The position numbers and the translations under genes are program-made. A model generated the notes under the pieces. It was not told the DNA's origin. It saw only the letters and a program-made list of their open reading frames with translations, and searched no databases. A stretch of DNA of 64,000 bases from Amblyornis subalaris (Eukaryota; Chordata; Aves; Passeriformes; Ptilonorhynchidae), in NCBI GenBank assembly GCA_018881555.1, contig JACAXG010000034.1, positions 3,482,615-3,546,614 of the forward strand. The letters are read 5' to 3'. Of the stretch, positions 63,401 through 64,000 are shown piece by piece (the stretch's first letter is position 1; each line of letters begins with the position of its first letter).

Positions 63401-64000
63401 GCCAACCCCATAAAACTGGCCTGGGTTCTTGGGCTGTTCCTACTTGCTTTGTGTGGAGGTCACCAGCATGGACAGAAGGGGCAGGAATATTTTCTTTCAG
63501 GTTAATACATTTTTGAAAAATGGTCATCAGCAATAATGGATGTCATAGGCATCCTCTAGAAGAACACAGAAAACAATACTGTGATAACGAGTTTAACATA
63601 TAGATTACTTGAAATTCACATTTTAGGATTGATTTTATTTTACTGTTGACAGTTTGATTTGAGTGGCTGCAGGTAACTACTGCTGGCAACACAAAGTGAA
63701 AGTGTCCTGAAATAACTGCAGGTATTTCTGAAAAGACTGGAAAGCAATAAATTTATGAATGCTTTTATTATGGTTTCTGTGGCTTAGAAAATAGAGTTTG
63801 ACAGCTATAGAAGATGCTAAGTTGTGATTCATATGTGTTGATTTGCAATAGCAGCTGGAAAATGCACATTGTCACCATGAATCTTAATTGACTGGGACAA
63901 CAGAAGTTATTTGCCTAGATTTAGAATAGTTTGAGTTTCAGGGTCTTAACTTTTTTTTCTCTTTCATTGCTCATGTAAAAGCCTTTTTCTCTAGTACGTC

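Larger units (their letters stand above)
58841..64000 (+). other. DNER: DNER intron 7, 5' part
   Basis: Starts with GTAAAC and runs past the window end. I looked for the next phase-1 EGF exon, which should begin with an aromatic-rich Y-F-G-x-x-C stretch, and found none. A TA microsatellite occurs at 58922-58939 and an isolated CpG-rich island at about 60085-60480. The remainder is AT-rich with no confident element. Confidence 0.85.

Noticed and set aside
58841..64000. Search for DNER exon 8 in the window
   Set aside because: No phase-1 cysteine-rich EGF exon with a proper acceptor was found, so it presumably lies beyond the window end.
1..64000. CRISPR arrays, prokaryotic operons, tRNA or rRNA genes, or a novel multi-gene system
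   Set aside because: The window is intronic vertebrate DNA; no regularly spaced repeats, gene clusters or cloverleaf/rRNA sequences were seen.

Overview
The window is vertebrate, almost certainly avian, nuclear DNA. It is AT-rich and mostly non-coding, with GT-AG introns, 3'-terminal CR1 LINE fragments, a solo endogenous-retrovirus LTR of a type I recognise from bird genomes, and old MIR-like SINE remnants. Isolated single N characters are scattered through it, including one inside an exon, which looks like ambiguous base calling rather than assembly gaps. There is no prokaryotic, plasmid or viral gene organisation.

The only gene I can support is the plus-strand orthologue of DNER (Delta/Notch-like EGF repeat-containing transmembrane protein). 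Six internal exons are present: 21169-21465, 33736-33830, 36288-36454, 50415-50560, 55875-56028 and 58727-58840. They join in a single open frame of 973 nt with matching splice phases (0, 2, 1, 0, 1, 1). They encode EGF repeat 2, the DNER-specific non-EGF spacer, EGF repeats 3 and 4, and all but the last cysteine of EGF repeat 5. The signal-peptide/EGF1 exon lies upstream of base 1. The remaining EGF repeats, the transmembrane segment and the cytoplasmic tail lie beyond base 64000. Exon numbers 2-7 assume a single upstream coding exon and were recalled from the mammalian gene, not computed.

Layout: 1-21168 is the 3' part of intron 1. Intron 2 (21466-33735) holds a possible degenerate retroviral segment, a clean solo LTR with a 5-bp target duplication, a CR1 fragment and a MIR-like remnant. 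Intron 3 (33831-36287) holds an unexplained antisense open frame. Intron 4 (36455-50414) holds a CR1 fragment, a MIR-like remnant containing a strong hairpin, and a GC-raised unique tract. Introns 5 and 6 are plain. Intron 7 (58841-64000) holds an isolated CpG-rich island near 60.1-60.5 kb.

I found no previously undescribed biological system. The best items for a second look are the CpG island, the antisense open frame at 35701-35928, the direct-repeat-bounded segment at 25.76-27.33 kb, and lineage differences in DNER (a short serine loop and a possible extra O-glucosylation motif in EGF4).
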